NCBI GenBank assembly: GCA_021818425.1
Contig: JAKAEC010000001.1
Span: forward strand, 1 to 64,000
Direction of reading: 5' to 3'
DNA length: 64,000 nt
DNA from: Pseudomonadota bacterium
Lineage (GTDB): Bacteria > Pseudomonadota > Alphaproteobacteria > Acetobacterales > Acetobacteraceae
The position numbers and the translations under genes are program-made. Every line of letters begins with the position of its first letter. Position 1 is the first letter of the stretch. Below the pieces are notes generated by a model, which ran no database searches, had not been told where the DNA came from, and saw nothing but the letters and a program-made list of their open reading frames with translations. Positions 25,273 to 34,488 of the stretch are shown here, one piece after another.

Positions 25273-26499
25273 TCATGCACGCACCAGCCTAGCGATGAAG
25301 AATCCGTCGAGCCCGCCACGTTCGGGCCAGAGGCCGGGATGGGTTCGTATGTCGCCTTGGTCTGTTACGGCTTCGGGAAGTGCGGGTAGGGTAAGCGGAT
25401 CGCGCTTCAGCCCGAGGCGGGCGCAGGCGGCATTGACGCGTACCACACTTTCCTGCGGCTGCAGAGAGCAAACGGCGTAGATAAGACGCCCTTCCGGGGC
25501 GAGCAGACCAGCAGCGGCGTCCAGCAGGGCGTCCTGCTGGACAGTCATGGTGTCGATATCGCGGGGTTTGCGCAGATGAAGGAGCTCTGGATGGCGGCGG
25601 ACGGTGCCGGTGGCGCTGCAGGGCGCATCCAGCAGGATGGCAGAAAATTTTTCCCTGGGTCTCCAGCTTGTGCCATCGGCCGTAACTAATTCCGCACGCA
25701 GCTTCAGCCGCTCCAGATTGTCGCGTAACGTCGCCATGCGGCTCTCATCGCGTTCCACGGCGGTAACCTCAGCACCCATGGCGGCGAGTTGGCAGGTTTT
25801 GCCGCCAGGGGCGGCGCAAAGGTCCAGCACGCGCTCGCCAGGTCGTGGGGCAAGAAGTTGGGCCGGAAGGGCGGCGGCGGCATCTTGCACCCAGACCTTA
25901 CCGTCAAGAAAACCCGGAACGTCCGCCACCAACTTGCCTGCAGGAAACCTCCAGGAGCCTGTTGGAAGGAGCTCACCGCCTTCCGGCGCAAAGCCAGACA
26001 GTACAGAAATGTCCAGCGGCGCCTCGTGCGCATGGGCGGTGGCGATCGCGCGAGCGTCCTTGCCCCAGCTGGCCCAGGCCCAGGCGGGGGTATCGAGACG
26101 AGGCATGTCCAGCTCCTCCAAGACCCCGGGGCCCACGGCCACGACCTTGCGTAGTACCGCATTTACCAGGCCGGAGAAGGCAGCCAATTTGCGACTGCGG
26201 GCCAATTGCACGGCCGTACTGACGGCAGCATGTGGTGGCGCTTCAAGGAATAGAAGCCCGGCAGCACCAAGGCGCAGAATGTTGCGCAGCGCCGGCGGTG
26301 GGTCGCGGCGCAGGTATGGCTCCAGTAATGCATCCAGAGTGCCCGCGTGACGGAGCACACAAGCGGCTAAGCGGTGGGCGGCGGCTTTGTCTCGGGCCTC
26401 AACATGGCGTAGCGCATTCAGTGCAGAATCCAACGACATTGCCTTTCCCAGCACTTCTTGCAGAAGAAAAAAAGCCGAGTCGCGGGTCGGGTCTGCCAT
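25273..26499 (-). CDS. rsmB: 16S rRNA (cytosine967-C5)-methyltransferase RsmB-like
   Basis: AdoMet-dependent methyltransferase for m5C in 16S rRNA. The 408 residues comprise an N-terminal NusB-like helical domain (to about 140). The catalytic domain shows LDLCAAPGGKTCQLAAMG, LLDAPCSATGTVRRHPEL (the product-release Cys motif) and LIYAVCSLQPQES (the nucleophile Cys motif). It is the first gene after tRNA-Ala on the minus strand and heads the rsmB-rpe-heparinase unit. Confidence 0.92.
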   Translation of the reverse strand: MADPTRDSAFFLLQEVLGKAMSLDSALNALRHVEARDKAAAHRLAACVLRHAGTLDALLEPYLRRDPPPALRNILRLGAAGLLFLEAPPHAAVSTAVQLARSRKLAAFSGLVNAVLRKVVAVGPGVLEELDMPRLDTPAWAWASWGKDARAIATAHAHEAPLDISVLSGFAPEGGELLPTGSWRFPAGKLVADVPGFLDGKVWVQDAAAALPAQLLAPRPGERVLDLCAAPGGKTCQLAAMGAEVTAVERDESRMATLRDNLERLKLRAELVTADGTSWRPREKFSAILLDAPCSATGTVRRHPELLHLRKPRDIDTMTVQQDALLDAAAGLLAPEGRLIYAVCSLQPQESVVRVNAACARLGLKRDPLTLPALPEAVTDQGDIRTHPGLWPERGGLDGFFIARLVRA

Positions 26500-26584
26500 G
26501 ATGTTCCCTGGGTTCTAGCGCAGATGCGCCGGGGCGGCCGCGCCGAGGCCGGGGGTGTGGCAACGCCGCAGAGTGGAAATACGC

Positions 26585-26660
<76 letters not shown>

Positions 26661-26696
26661 GGTCCCGGCAATGGCGCGGTAACCATGTGGGGGCGG

Positions 26697-26725
26697 CATG
26701 TCGCGCATTCGCAGCGGGAAGTCAA
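26697..26725 (-). promoter_or_regulatory. weak candidate promoter for tRNA-Ala
   Basis: TTGACT and GACATG are spaced by 17 bases on the minus strand, which would start a transcript about 30 bases before the tRNA. The -35 is good and the -10 poor. Confidence 0.28.
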
Positions 26726-26786
26726 CATTGCTTCCGTACATTCCCGCCGCTACTTGTCTTGGCAGATTTAATTTACGAGGAAAACT

Positions 26787-27095
26787 ATGGTCGGCGCGAT
26801 ATTCTGGCTTCTAAGCGAGCTCATCCACCTGCTGACACTCGCCATCATCGCCGCGGTGGTGTTAAACATGCTAGTCGCATTTGGTGTGGCAAATCCACGC
26901 AACCAATTCGTTTATGTGGTGGGTGATTTCCTGAACAGGGTGACCGAGCCGGTGCTGCGGCCGATACGCAACTTTGTTCCTTATCTGGGGAATATCGACA
27001 TTTCGCCGGTCATCGCCATCTTGCTGTTGCAGGCGCTGCAGATGGTGTTGGCTGATCTTTTTAGCCGCCTAGCCATGTCCGGGCTGGCGTTCTAG
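26787..27095 (+). CDS. YggT family membrane protein
   Basis: A 102-residue inner-membrane protein with two YggT-type hydrophobic segments. The diagnostic segment between them is VTEPVLRPIRNFVPYLGNID, followed by SPVIAILLLQALQMVL. ATG 26787 has AGGAAA upstream. The function is unknown; homologues have been linked to cell shape, osmotic tolerance or FtsZ-associated processes. It precedes hpnN by 43 bases and may be cotranscribed with it. Confidence 0.88.
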   Translation: MVGAIFWLLSELIHLLTLAIIAAVVLNMLVAFGVANPRNQFVYVVGDFLNRVTEPVLRPIRNFVPYLGNIDISPVIAILLLQALQMVLADLFSRLAMSGLAF

Positions 27096-27138
27096 TTCCG
27101 TAGCCTCCATTCCAGTACCTCGCAGGGAAGGGAGCAAA

Positions 27139-29721
27139 GTGCCGTTTATCGTCGCAACCGTTAGTGTCGCGCGCCGTTATGCAGCGCTTTGCCTCGTGCT
27201 CTTTGTGGTCGCAGGTGCGCTGGGTCTTGTTTATACATTCCGCAACTTAGCCATCGACACCGACACCGATCACCTGTTCGCCAGCAATCTACCCTGGCGG
27301 CGAGCGCAGGCTATTGAAGACAAAAATTTCCCGCAGTTCAACGATCTGATAGTGGCGGTAGTGCGGGGTGATACGCCGGAGGAAGCCTCCGAAACCGCAG
27401 CTGCATTGAACGCGGCGTTGAATGCCGACAAGGCGAATTTCATGGACTCCCGCTACCCCTCTGGTAGCCCATTTTATCGGAATGAAGGTCTCTTGCTGTT
27501 ACCGACGGCAGAGCTCGTGGCCTTGTTGAACCAGATTGTCTCGGCGCAGCCATTCCTGGGTCAGCTTGCTGCAGACCCGTCGGCGCGAGGATTGTTCACG
27601 GGCCTTGGCCTCATCGCGCAGGGCGTGGCGGCGGGCAGTAATATTTCCCTCTATAATTCCGCGTTGGCAGGAGTACGTAAAAATTTGGCGGCGGCGGCTA
27701 GCGGGCATCCCGAGCCGCTCTCCTGGCAAAGCTTGATCACGAGGGGTGTGGCCGGCCAGGGCAAAATGGAATTCGTCCTCGCACATCCGCGCCTCAACCA
27801 AGGCAGTTTACAGCCGGGCGGCCAAGCCACTGCGGCGCTTACGCGCATCGCCGCCAGCTTGCCGGACGTAAAGGCTGGGCGAGCCACGGTTAACTACACC
27901 GGGCAGATTCCACTATCTGACGAGCAGTTCGCTTCGCTCACCCATGGGCTGGTGCTGGGCGGGGCGGTCAGTCTACTGCTCATCGCGCTTTGGCTGTATC
28001 TGGCGCTGCGTTCATGGCGACTGATATTGCCGATCCTGCTGACGCTGGTGATGGGGCTGGCGCTAACGATGACGTATGCGGCCATTGTGGTGCGGGTAAT
28101 CAACCTGATTTCCGTTGCCTTTGCCATTTTGTTCATTGGCCTCGCGGTTGATTTCGCGATTCAGTATTGCGTGCGATTGCGTGCGGTGCGGCATGCGGTG
28201 CCAGCACTCGGAGCCGCGCTGACGGAAACCGCTCGCCAAGCCGGCTCGCAGATTGCGCTTGCGGCAACCGCCACGGCCTGCGGGTTTTTTGCCTTTGCAC
28301 CAACGCCGTTTGTGGGTGTGGCCGAGCTTGGAGAAATTGCGGGAGCGGGCATGTTTATCGCATTTTTCTGCACCATCACCTTTCTTCCTGCGCTGCTGCG
28401 GCTGTTCAGCCCGCTTCCCGAGAAGGCGCCCGTGGGCATGCCGGGCGGAGTTGTGGCAGACGATTTTCTGCATCGTCACAGGGTTTCCGTGCTGGGAGTG
28501 TTTGCGGTTCTGGCCATTGCGGGCGTTGTATGTGCGGTGACGATGAATTTTGACGCAAATCCGCTCGACACCAAGGACCCGAATACCGAGAGCATGCGGA
28601 CCATCCACACATTGCTGGCCGACCCTCAGACCAACCCATTCTATGCCGATGCAATGGTGCCTAATATTGCATCCGCACGGATTCTTGCCGAAAAATTCGG
28701 CAAATTGCCGGAGGTTTCGCAGGTGATTTCGGGCGCGACCTTCGTGCCGGAGAACCAGGGTCAGAAACTCGCGATGTTGGCCCAGGCACGCAACATTCTG
28801 GCGCCTACCCTTGCCGCCGCTGCAAACCCGCCGCAGCAACAGGTCACAGCGGAGCAGATTCGTGTCGCCATGGCCAAGGCCATCGCTGCCATAGACAGCG
28901 TTTCGGCCAAGCTGCCTAAGGATAGTGAATTACTGAAGATTGAAGCCGTGCTGAAGAGGCTGCAGGGCGAGAATAATGCTGCGGTCATGGCGATGAATGC
29001 AGGGCTCACACGGTTTCTGCCGCTAGAACTGAAGCATTTGGCCGACAGCTTGAATGCCAACAGAATCACCGAGGCCAATCTATCGCCAGAGATTAAACGC
29101 GACTGGTTCTTAGCTAATGGCGAGGTGCGGGTTCAGGCTTTTCCGACAGCGGCGGCGCAGAGCACAAGGGGTCTAAAGGCGTTCGCCAAGGCGGTGCTGA
29201 AGGTGGCGCCCAACGCCGGCGGGCCGGCGATTTCTACAATTGCCACGGCTGGGACGATTCTAAGCTCGTTCCGCGAGGCGGCGCTTCTAGCATTTGCGGC
29301 AATTTCGATAATTTTGCTCCTGGTTTTTCGTAATATCCGCGACAGCTTGCTGGTGCTGGCGTCGCTGGCGCTTTCTGCGCTGTTGACCGCTCTATTTGCG
29401 AAAGTGGCTGGCATGTCGATAAACTACGCTAACATCATTGCCTTGCCATTGCTGCTGGGGGTCGGTGTTTCGTTCAATGTCTATTTCGTGATGAATTTCC
29501 GTGCCGGAATGCGCAGCTTCCTATCCTCGGCTACGGCCAGGGCGGTTTTGTTCTCAGCACTTACTACCGGCACGGCGTTCGGTTCGCTGGCTTTTTCGGC
29601 TGACCGAGGCACGGCGAGTATGGGGTATCTGCTATTCCTCAGCCTAGCCGCCGTTTTAGTGTCCACCTTTGTGTTTCTGCCGGCCTTGTTACATACGCTC
29701 GGTGATGCTCGAAAAACGTAG
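27139..29721 (+). CDS. hpnN: HpnN-like hopanoid RND transporter (MMPL family)
   Basis: An 860-residue RND/MMPL protein. In Methylobacterium/Rhodopseudomonas-type bacteria HpnN moves hopanoids to the outer membrane. It has a first transmembrane helix near residues 15-35 and then DTDTDHLFASNLPWR, which is typical of HpnN. A large periplasmic domain follows, with two clusters of five to six helices (about 265-430 and 700-860). The VDFAIQYCVRLRAVR helix of the first cluster corresponds to the proton-relay region. GTG start with GGGAAGGGAG upstream. No other hopanoid gene is in the window, so the assignment rests on sequence character alone. Confidence 0.82.
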   Translation: MPFIVATVSVARRYAALCLVLFVVAGALGLVYTFRNLAIDTDTDHLFASNLPWRRAQAIEDKNFPQFNDLIVAVVRGDTPEEASETAAALNAALNADKANFMDSRYPSGSPFYRNEGLLLLPTAELVALLNQIVSAQPFLGQLAADPSARGLFTGLGLIAQGVAAGSNISLYNSALAGVRKNLAAAASGHPEPLSWQSLITRGVAGQGKMEFVLAHPRLNQGSLQPGGQATAALTRIAASLPDVKAGRATVNYTGQIPLSDEQFASLTHGLVLGGAVSLLLIALWLYLALRSWRLILPILLTLVMGLALTMTYAAIVVRVINLISVAFAILFIGLAVDFAIQYCVRLRAVRHAVPALGAALTETARQAGSQIALAATATACGFFAFAPTPFVGVAELGEIAGAGMFIAFFCTITFLPALLRLFSPLPEKAPVGMPGGVVADDFLHRHRVSVLGVFAVLAIAGVVCAVTMNFDANPLDTKDPNTESMRTIHTLLADPQTNPFYADAMVPNIASARILAEKFGKLPEVSQVISGATFVPENQGQKLAMLAQARNILAPTLAAAANPPQQQVTAEQIRVAMAKAIAAIDSVSAKLPKDSELLKIEAVLKRLQGENNAAVMAMNAGLTRFLPLELKHLADSLNANRITEANLSPEIKRDWFLANGEVRVQAFPTAAAQSTRGLKAFAKAVLKVAPNAGGPAISTIATAGTILSSFREAALLAFAAISIILLLVFRNIRDSLLVLASLALSALLTALFAKVAGMSINYANIIALPLLLGVGVSFNVYFVMNFRAGMRSFLSSATARAVLFSALTTGTAFGSLAFSADRGTASMGYLLFLSLAAVLVSTFVFLPALLHTLGDARKT

Positions 29722-29917
29722 CTTCTCTCTCGCGGGGCATCGCACCAGCATTGCGCTAGAGCCGGAGTTTTGGGCCGCGCTTGGCGAGGCCGCAAAGCGC
29801 GATGGGGTGACCCTTTCGACATTGGTAACCCGGGTTGATGCCGGGCGAGGCCAAGACCGGCCTCTCGCCTCGGCATTGCGGGTGTTTGCATTGTTAACCA
29901 TGCGTCCCCTGGGCTGA
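29705..29917 (+). CDS. ribbon-helix-helix domain protein
   Basis: A 70-residue protein of the RHH_4 type: KRSFSLAGHRTSIALEPEFW, then AKRDGVTLSTLVTRVDAGRG, and a hydrophobic C-terminus. The ribbon-helix-helix fold usually binds DNA as a dimer, so it is probably a small regulator, although the alphaproteobacterial members are uncharacterised. Its ATG at 29705 lies inside the last 17 bases of hpnN in another frame, so the two genes are coupled. The 85 bases to pheT are unremarkable. Confidence 0.8.
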   Translation: MLEKRSFSLAGHRTSIALEPEFWAALGEAAKRDGVTLSTLVTRVDAGRGQDRPLASALRVFALLTMRPLG

Positions 29918-30002
29918 GGCCGCTTCGCTTTCCAAAGGTTTCAAAGGCTCATTCAGGCATCTGATTGCCCCGCGACGCCTGTTAAGCGGATGCCATTGTG
30001 CT

Positions 30003-32459
30003 CTAGCCGCGCAGCGTGGCACCTGTTTTCTTGCCCACTTCGGATACGATCTTAGTGCAGATGGCCTCGATCTCGGCGTCCGTCATGCTCTTTTCCGTGG
30101 GCTGCAGCGTGACTGCGATTGCAAGAGAGACCTTGCCTTCCGGCACGCCCTTGCCCTGATAGCGGTCGAAGAGCACGGTGCCGGTAACGAGATTGCGATC
30201 GGCCCCCTTGGCGGCACGCAGAACGGCCTCCGCGCCCACGCCCTCATCCACCAGGAATGCGAAGTCCCGCCGTAGCGGCTGGAAGGGCGGCAACGCCGGC
30301 GCGGACTTCTTACGGCGCTTGGGCTCGGGAATGGCATCAAGGAAAATCTCGAACGCCACGCTGCCTATGGGCAAGTCCAGCTTTTCAGCCACTGCGGGGT
30401 GCAGCGCACCAAAGCGTGCCAGCATGGTTTTCGGCCCCAGCATCAGCGCGCCGGTTTGGCCTGGATGGTAATAAATTGGACCACCGGGCATGGTGGTAAT
30501 GGCATCCAACGGTACGCCAAGGGCAGAGAGCGCGGCAAGCACATCGGCTTTGGCGTCCATCGCGTCGAAGTTGCGGGCCGGCGCCAGGGCGGAAAGCTCC
30601 GTCCTGCCTACACGCAGGCCGGCAGCCACCAGCGCTTGGGAGAGATCTGCCGCATATGAAGGGCCGGTTTCGAATAAGCCAAAATCCGAATGGCCGCGAG
30701 CAAGGTTACGCGCTGCGGCTTGTGCGAGTGTTGCCAGTGGCGTGGAGCGCATTTGGTTAAGGTCAGTGGAGATAGGGTTGGCGAGGCGCAGGCTTTCTGG
30801 CGCATCGCCAAATAAGGCGTTGGTGGTGTCGTCCGTGAAGGAGAAGGTGACGCATTCGAGCAGTCCGCGAGCGGCCAGAACCCGGCGTGCAAGCGCTGTG
30901 CGGGCTTGTTTGGGCGTGAGGATGGGGGCAGATACCCGGGAGGCAACCGGCAGCGAAACCGGGGTGATGGCATCAAGCCCCTTGAGACGTAGCACTTCCT
31001 CGATAAGATCGACCTCGGGTTCGATCTCGGCCGCACCTTCTGCGGCGGCGGCGGCATTGGGTAGGTCCGGCGCCTGATCAAGCGATTGCGGCTGGGCGAT
31101 ATCATTGCGCCAGGAGGGCACGGCAACCGTGACGTTTTGTGCGTCTTGCATCACGACAGTGAAGCCGAGGCGTTCGAGGGAATCGACAGCCTCGGATGCT
31201 GAGATGTCGGAGCCGCCAAAACTCTGCAGGCGTCCAAAATGCAAGCGCGCGTGGCGGTCCCATTCGGGGCGGCTACCTGCCTCGGTGATTTCGCTGGCCT
31301 CGCCGCCGCAGAGTTCCAGCACCAGGGCGGTGGCGGCCTGCAGTGCTTCGGGCAGGAGTTGGCTGTCAATACCACGTTCGAAGCGCGCACGGGCATCAGA
31401 GAAGATGCCCGTGCGCTGGCCAGTTTTGGCGATGCGCACACGGTCAAACAGGGCGCACTCGATGAACACATCCGTAGTGGCGTTGTCACACCCGGTGCCT
31501 TCGCCGCCGGTGATGCCGGCAAGAGATTGGGCGCCCGCGCCGTCGGCGATCACGCAATCTTCCGGCCCTGCCTGCACTTGCCGACCGACGAGGCCAGGGA
31601 AGCTATCGCCTTCCTGGCCGGGGCGTAGCGTGAGGATGGGGCCAGTGAGCTTGTTTACGTCGAACACATGCAGTGGGTGGCCGAGATCGTAGGTGAAGAA
31701 GTTTGTAATATCGACAAGCGTGTTGATGGGGCGTAGACCAATGCTCTCCAGCCGCTTGGCCAACCATTCAGGGCTGGGTCCGTTTTTTACGCCGCGCACT
31801 GTGCGGCCAAGCGCCCAAGGGCAAGCTTGTTCATATTCGTTCGCCCATTGAATAGCGGAGGCGCCGTTGCCTTTGATAGTGGCGGGGGAGAAAGGTTTTA
31901 GTGCGCCAAGGCCAGCCGCCGCGAGGTCACGTGCGATGCCGCGCACGGAAAGCGCATCCCCTCGGTTGGGGGTAACGGAGATTTCAATGACCGGCTCATC
32001 CAACCCTGCCCAGACAGCGTAATTATCGCCGATGGGGGCGTCGTTGGGCAGTTCGATGATGCCGTCGTGATCGTCGCCCAGTCCCAGCTCGCGGGCGCTA
32101 GTGAGCATGCCTTCGGATTTCACGCCACGAATCTCGCCTGCTTTGAGAACGAGGCCGCTGGCGGGGATGGTGGCACCCGGGGGGGCTAGCACGACTTTCA
32201 GGCCCGAACGTGCGTTTGGCGCGCCGCAGACCACAGAAAGCTCCGCTCCGCCAGCGGTGACGCGGCAGGCGCGCAAGCGGTCGGCATTAGGGTGGGGCTT
32301 GGCCTCGATGATCTGGGCGATGGTGAAGTGCTTCAGCGCCTCGGCCTTGTTCTCGACGTTTTCTACCTCAAGACCGATCCTGTTGAGGGTGGCGAGGATG
32401 TCCTCCAGTGAGGCGTTGGTTTCCAGCCAGGCTTTCAACCAGGAGAAGGAGAATTTCAT
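30003..32459 (-). CDS. pheT: phenylalanyl-tRNA synthetase beta subunit
   Basis: 818-residue beta chain of the (alpha-beta)2 PheRS. Domains in order: tRNA-binding OB fold (about 40-150, with FTIAQIIEAKPHPNADRLRA); the B3/B4 editing domain (about 210-385, with HPLHVFDVNKL); B5; the catalytic-like core; and the C-terminal ferredoxin-fold anticodon-binding domain (about 725-818, with PPFQPLRRDFAFLVDEGVGA and a terminal TGATLRG). It follows pheS by 3 bases. Confidence 0.97.
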   Translation of the reverse strand: MKFSFSWLKAWLETNASLEDILATLNRIGLEVENVENKAEALKHFTIAQIIEAKPHPNADRLRACRVTAGGAELSVVCGAPNARSGLKVVLAPPGATIPASGLVLKAGEIRGVKSEGMLTSARELGLGDDHDGIIELPNDAPIGDNYAVWAGLDEPVIEISVTPNRGDALSVRGIARDLAAAGLGALKPFSPATIKGNGASAIQWANEYEQACPWALGRTVRGVKNGPSPEWLAKRLESIGLRPINTLVDITNFFTYDLGHPLHVFDVNKLTGPILTLRPGQEGDSFPGLVGRQVQAGPEDCVIADGAGAQSLAGITGGEGTGCDNATTDVFIECALFDRVRIAKTGQRTGIFSDARARFERGIDSQLLPEALQAATALVLELCGGEASEITEAGSRPEWDRHARLHFGRLQSFGGSDISASEAVDSLERLGFTVVMQDAQNVTVAVPSWRNDIAQPQSLDQAPDLPNAAAAAEGAAEIEPEVDLIEEVLRLKGLDAITPVSLPVASRVSAPILTPKQARTALARRVLAARGLLECVTFSFTDDTTNALFGDAPESLRLANPISTDLNQMRSTPLATLAQAAARNLARGHSDFGLFETGPSYAADLSQALVAAGLRVGRTELSALAPARNFDAMDAKADVLAALSALGVPLDAITTMPGGPIYYHPGQTGALMLGPKTMLARFGALHPAVAEKLDLPIGSVAFEIFLDAIPEPKRRKKSAPALPPFQPLRRDFAFLVDEGVGAEAVLRAAKGADRNLVTGTVLFDRYQGKGVPEGKVSLAIAVTLQPTEKSMTDAEIEAICTKIVSEVGKKTGATLRG

Positions 32460-32462
32460 TGC

Positions 32463-33557
32463 TTAAATTCCTTCGTGCAGGCTGGCTTGAGTGAGGGGGG
32501 AGGCCCCGTAATGGCGCAGCCAGCGCACGTCGCTTTCAAAAAACAGCCGTAAATCGGCGATGCCATGCTTGAGCATTGTGATACGCTCAAGCCCCACTCC
32601 GAAGGCAAAGCCCTGGAAGCGGCGGGGGTCAATGCCGCAATTGGCGAGTACATTAGGGTGGACCATGCCGGAGCCACCAATCTCTAGCCAGTCCGCACCG
32701 CCGCCGAGCTCGCCGGTCTTACGGTTCCAGCCGATATCCACTTCCATTGAAGGTTCGGTGAAGGGGAAATAGCTTGAGCGCAGCCGCACCGGTAGTTCGG
32801 GGATGCCAAAATAACCGCGCAAGAAGTCAATGAGGCAGCCTTTCAGATGGCCGAGAGTGATGCCCTCACCGATCACGAGCCCCTCGCATTGGTGGAACAT
32901 GGGGGAATGGGTTGCATCATGGTCAGCGCGGAAGGTGCGACCGGGCACGATGATGCGGATGGGGGCGGGAGAGGCACCTAGCCCTTCGGTCTTCGCCCAT
33001 TCCAGCATAGTACGAATTTGCACCGGCGAAGTGTGGGTGCGCAGCACTGGCGGGGGAGCATTCTTCGGTGCCTCTAGGTAGAACGTGTCCATCATTGCGC
33101 GGGCGGGGTGGTGGGACGGGATGTTGAGGGCGGAAAAATTATTCCAGTCGCTCTCGATGTCTGGCCCCTCGGCAATGGCAAAGCCCATGGTAGCGAAGAT
33201 GGAAGCCAGTTCCTCCTGCGTGCGGGAGAGTGGGTGCACCACGCCGGTTGAGTCGGGGCGTGGGGGCTGTGTGACGTCAATGCGCTCGGCGGCGAGTCTT
33301 TGCGCAAGCGCTTGCTCATCCAGCACTGCGCGTCGCGCGGAAATTGCATCGGTGATCTGTGTTTTCGCAAGGTTAATCAGGGCGCCTGCCGCCTTGCGAG
33401 CCTCGGGGTCCATGCCACCCAGCGACTTCAACAACATCGTCACGCGACCGTTCTTGCCGAGCAGACAGACGCGGAGTTCCTCCAGCGATGCCGCATTCGC
33501 GGCCGCGATGGCGGGCAGCGCTGTATCGGTCAAGCTTCTTAAATCATCGCTTTGCAT
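32463..33557 (-). CDS. pheS: phenylalanyl-tRNA synthetase alpha subunit
   Basis: Catalytic chain, 364 residues. After an N-terminal coiled-coil-like region come the class II motifs: HPARAMMDTFYL, then VLRTHTSPVQIRTM, PGRTFRADHDATHSPMFHQC (motif 2), and FGVGLERITMLKHGIADLR (motif 3). The A294-equivalent Ala in the FAFGVG segment is conserved. The ATG at 33557 has an AGGGG site that is paired in a hairpin (see 33567-33583). It is the first gene of pheST. Confidence 0.97.
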   Translation of the reverse strand: MQSDDLRSLTDTALPAIAAANAASLEELRVCLLGKNGRVTMLLKSLGGMDPEARKAAGALINLAKTQITDAISARRAVLDEQALAQRLAAERIDVTQPPRPDSTGVVHPLSRTQEELASIFATMGFAIAEGPDIESDWNNFSALNIPSHHPARAMMDTFYLEAPKNAPPPVLRTHTSPVQIRTMLEWAKTEGLGASPAPIRIIVPGRTFRADHDATHSPMFHQCEGLVIGEGITLGHLKGCLIDFLRGYFGIPELPVRLRSSYFPFTEPSMEVDIGWNRKTGELGGGADWLEIGGSGMVHPNVLANCGIDPRRFQGFAFGVGLERITMLKHGIADLRLFFESDVRWLRHYGASPLTQASLHEGI

Positions 33558-33566
33558 CTTGAATTT

Positions 33567-33583
33567 GCCCCTGTCTTAGGGGC
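33567..33583 (-). promoter_or_regulatory. hairpin that may sequester the pheS ribosome-binding site
   Basis: On the minus strand a six-base-pair perfect stem GCCCCT-AAGAC-AGGGGC ends ten bases before the pheS ATG. Its 3' arm is the only Shine-Dalgarno-like sequence (AGGGG) in the leader. It could throttle pheST translation; no leader peptide or T-box-like element was seen. Confidence 0.4.
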
Positions 33584-33868
33584 AGGGCAGACCTCGCATG
33601 GCAGCAAATGTCAAGCCACAGCCGCAGCGCGAAAGCCCTAGCGCCGCCGGCTGAGTATTTTCAGGGGTGTTACAAATAATCAACAGCGGCAAAAAAAAAT
33701 GTTTTGGCTGTGGAAATGGCCGTTAAATGAACAATTTAGCTCAACGTGGCGCTTGACCCTTCCCACGCGAGAAGAGTACAGCCGCAAGGTCTGCGTGATC
33801 ATCGTGGTCACGCAATCAAATGGCTAAATTCTGCTCACACAAATCTCGGACAGGGATAGATTCCTATC
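33584..33868. other. divergent promoter region between pheST and pal
   Basis: No gene is supported here. Candidate -35 elements: TTGACA at 33609-33614 on the minus strand, facing pheS, with only a poor -10 after 17 bases; and TTGACC at about 33753-33758 on the plus strand, facing pal, also with a weak -10. A run of nine A lies near 33693. Both calls are by eye. Confidence 0.3.
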
Positions 33869-34369
33869 ATGAAAATCAAAGCTCTGGGCGCTCTCGCCGG
33901 CCTTGCCCTGCTGGCAGCCTGCTCATCCAACCCAGCTAGCACGGTCGCCAGCACCGGCACCGGCGCTGAGAAGTTACAAGGTCCTGCTCCGGGGTCCGAG
34001 CAGGATTTGGTTGCCAACGTCGGCGACCGTGTGTTCTTCGCATTCAATAAGTCCACCCTCTCCAGCGATGCTGAGGCGACGTTGGACAAGCAAGCTGCTT
34101 GGCTTGCCAAGTACCCCTCCGTGGACGTGCTGATCGCGGGGAACGCCGACGAGCGCGGTACCGAGACCTACAACTTGGCCCTTGGCCAGCGCCGCGCGAA
34201 CGCCGCGCGTGACTTCTTGGTTGCCCAGGGCGTTGCCGCTTCCCGCATCCAAACCATCTCTTATGGCAAAGACTGCCCGGTTGCCGCCGGCAATGACGAA
34301 GCGGCATATCAGCAGAACCGTAACGCCATCACGTCCGTTCAGGGCTTCAACCCGCAGAACTGCCACTAA
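33869..34369 (+). CDS. pal: peptidoglycan-associated lipoprotein Pal
   Basis: Outer-membrane lipoprotein of the Tol-Pal system that binds peptidoglycan and helps constrict the outer membrane at division. It is 166 residues with a signal peptide ending in the lipobox LLAAC (Cys18). The OmpA-like domain contains VFFAFNKSTLSSDAEATLDK, then IAGNADERGTETYNLALGQR and RRANAARDFL. The C-terminal NRNAITSV replaces the more usual NRRV/NRRAE type ending. tolQRAB, which normally precede pal, are not upstream. Confidence 0.95.
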   Translation: MKIKALGALAGLALLAACSSNPASTVASTGTGAEKLQGPAPGSEQDLVANVGDRVFFAFNKSTLSSDAEATLDKQAAWLAKYPSVDVLIAGNADERGTETYNLALGQRRANAARDFLVAQGVAASRIQTISYGKDCPVAAGNDEAAYQQNRNAITSVQGFNPQNCH

Positions 34370-34400
34370 TACTCGCCCCGGTTTGCCGGGAGAGTGCTTC

Positions 34401-34434
34401 AACCGGCGGCCCACAAGGCCGCCGGTTTTGTTTT
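34401..34434 (+). terminator. rho-independent terminator between pal and cpoB
   Basis: A ten-base-pair stem ACCGGCGGCC / GGCCGCCGGT with a CACAA loop is followed by TTTGTTTT. It would end most pal transcripts before cpoB. Confidence 0.88.
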
Positions 34435-34488
34435 GAGCCTTTTCCCCACTATATTTGTTCGTGTTTCAAGGCCCAGACTGGAGTTTCA

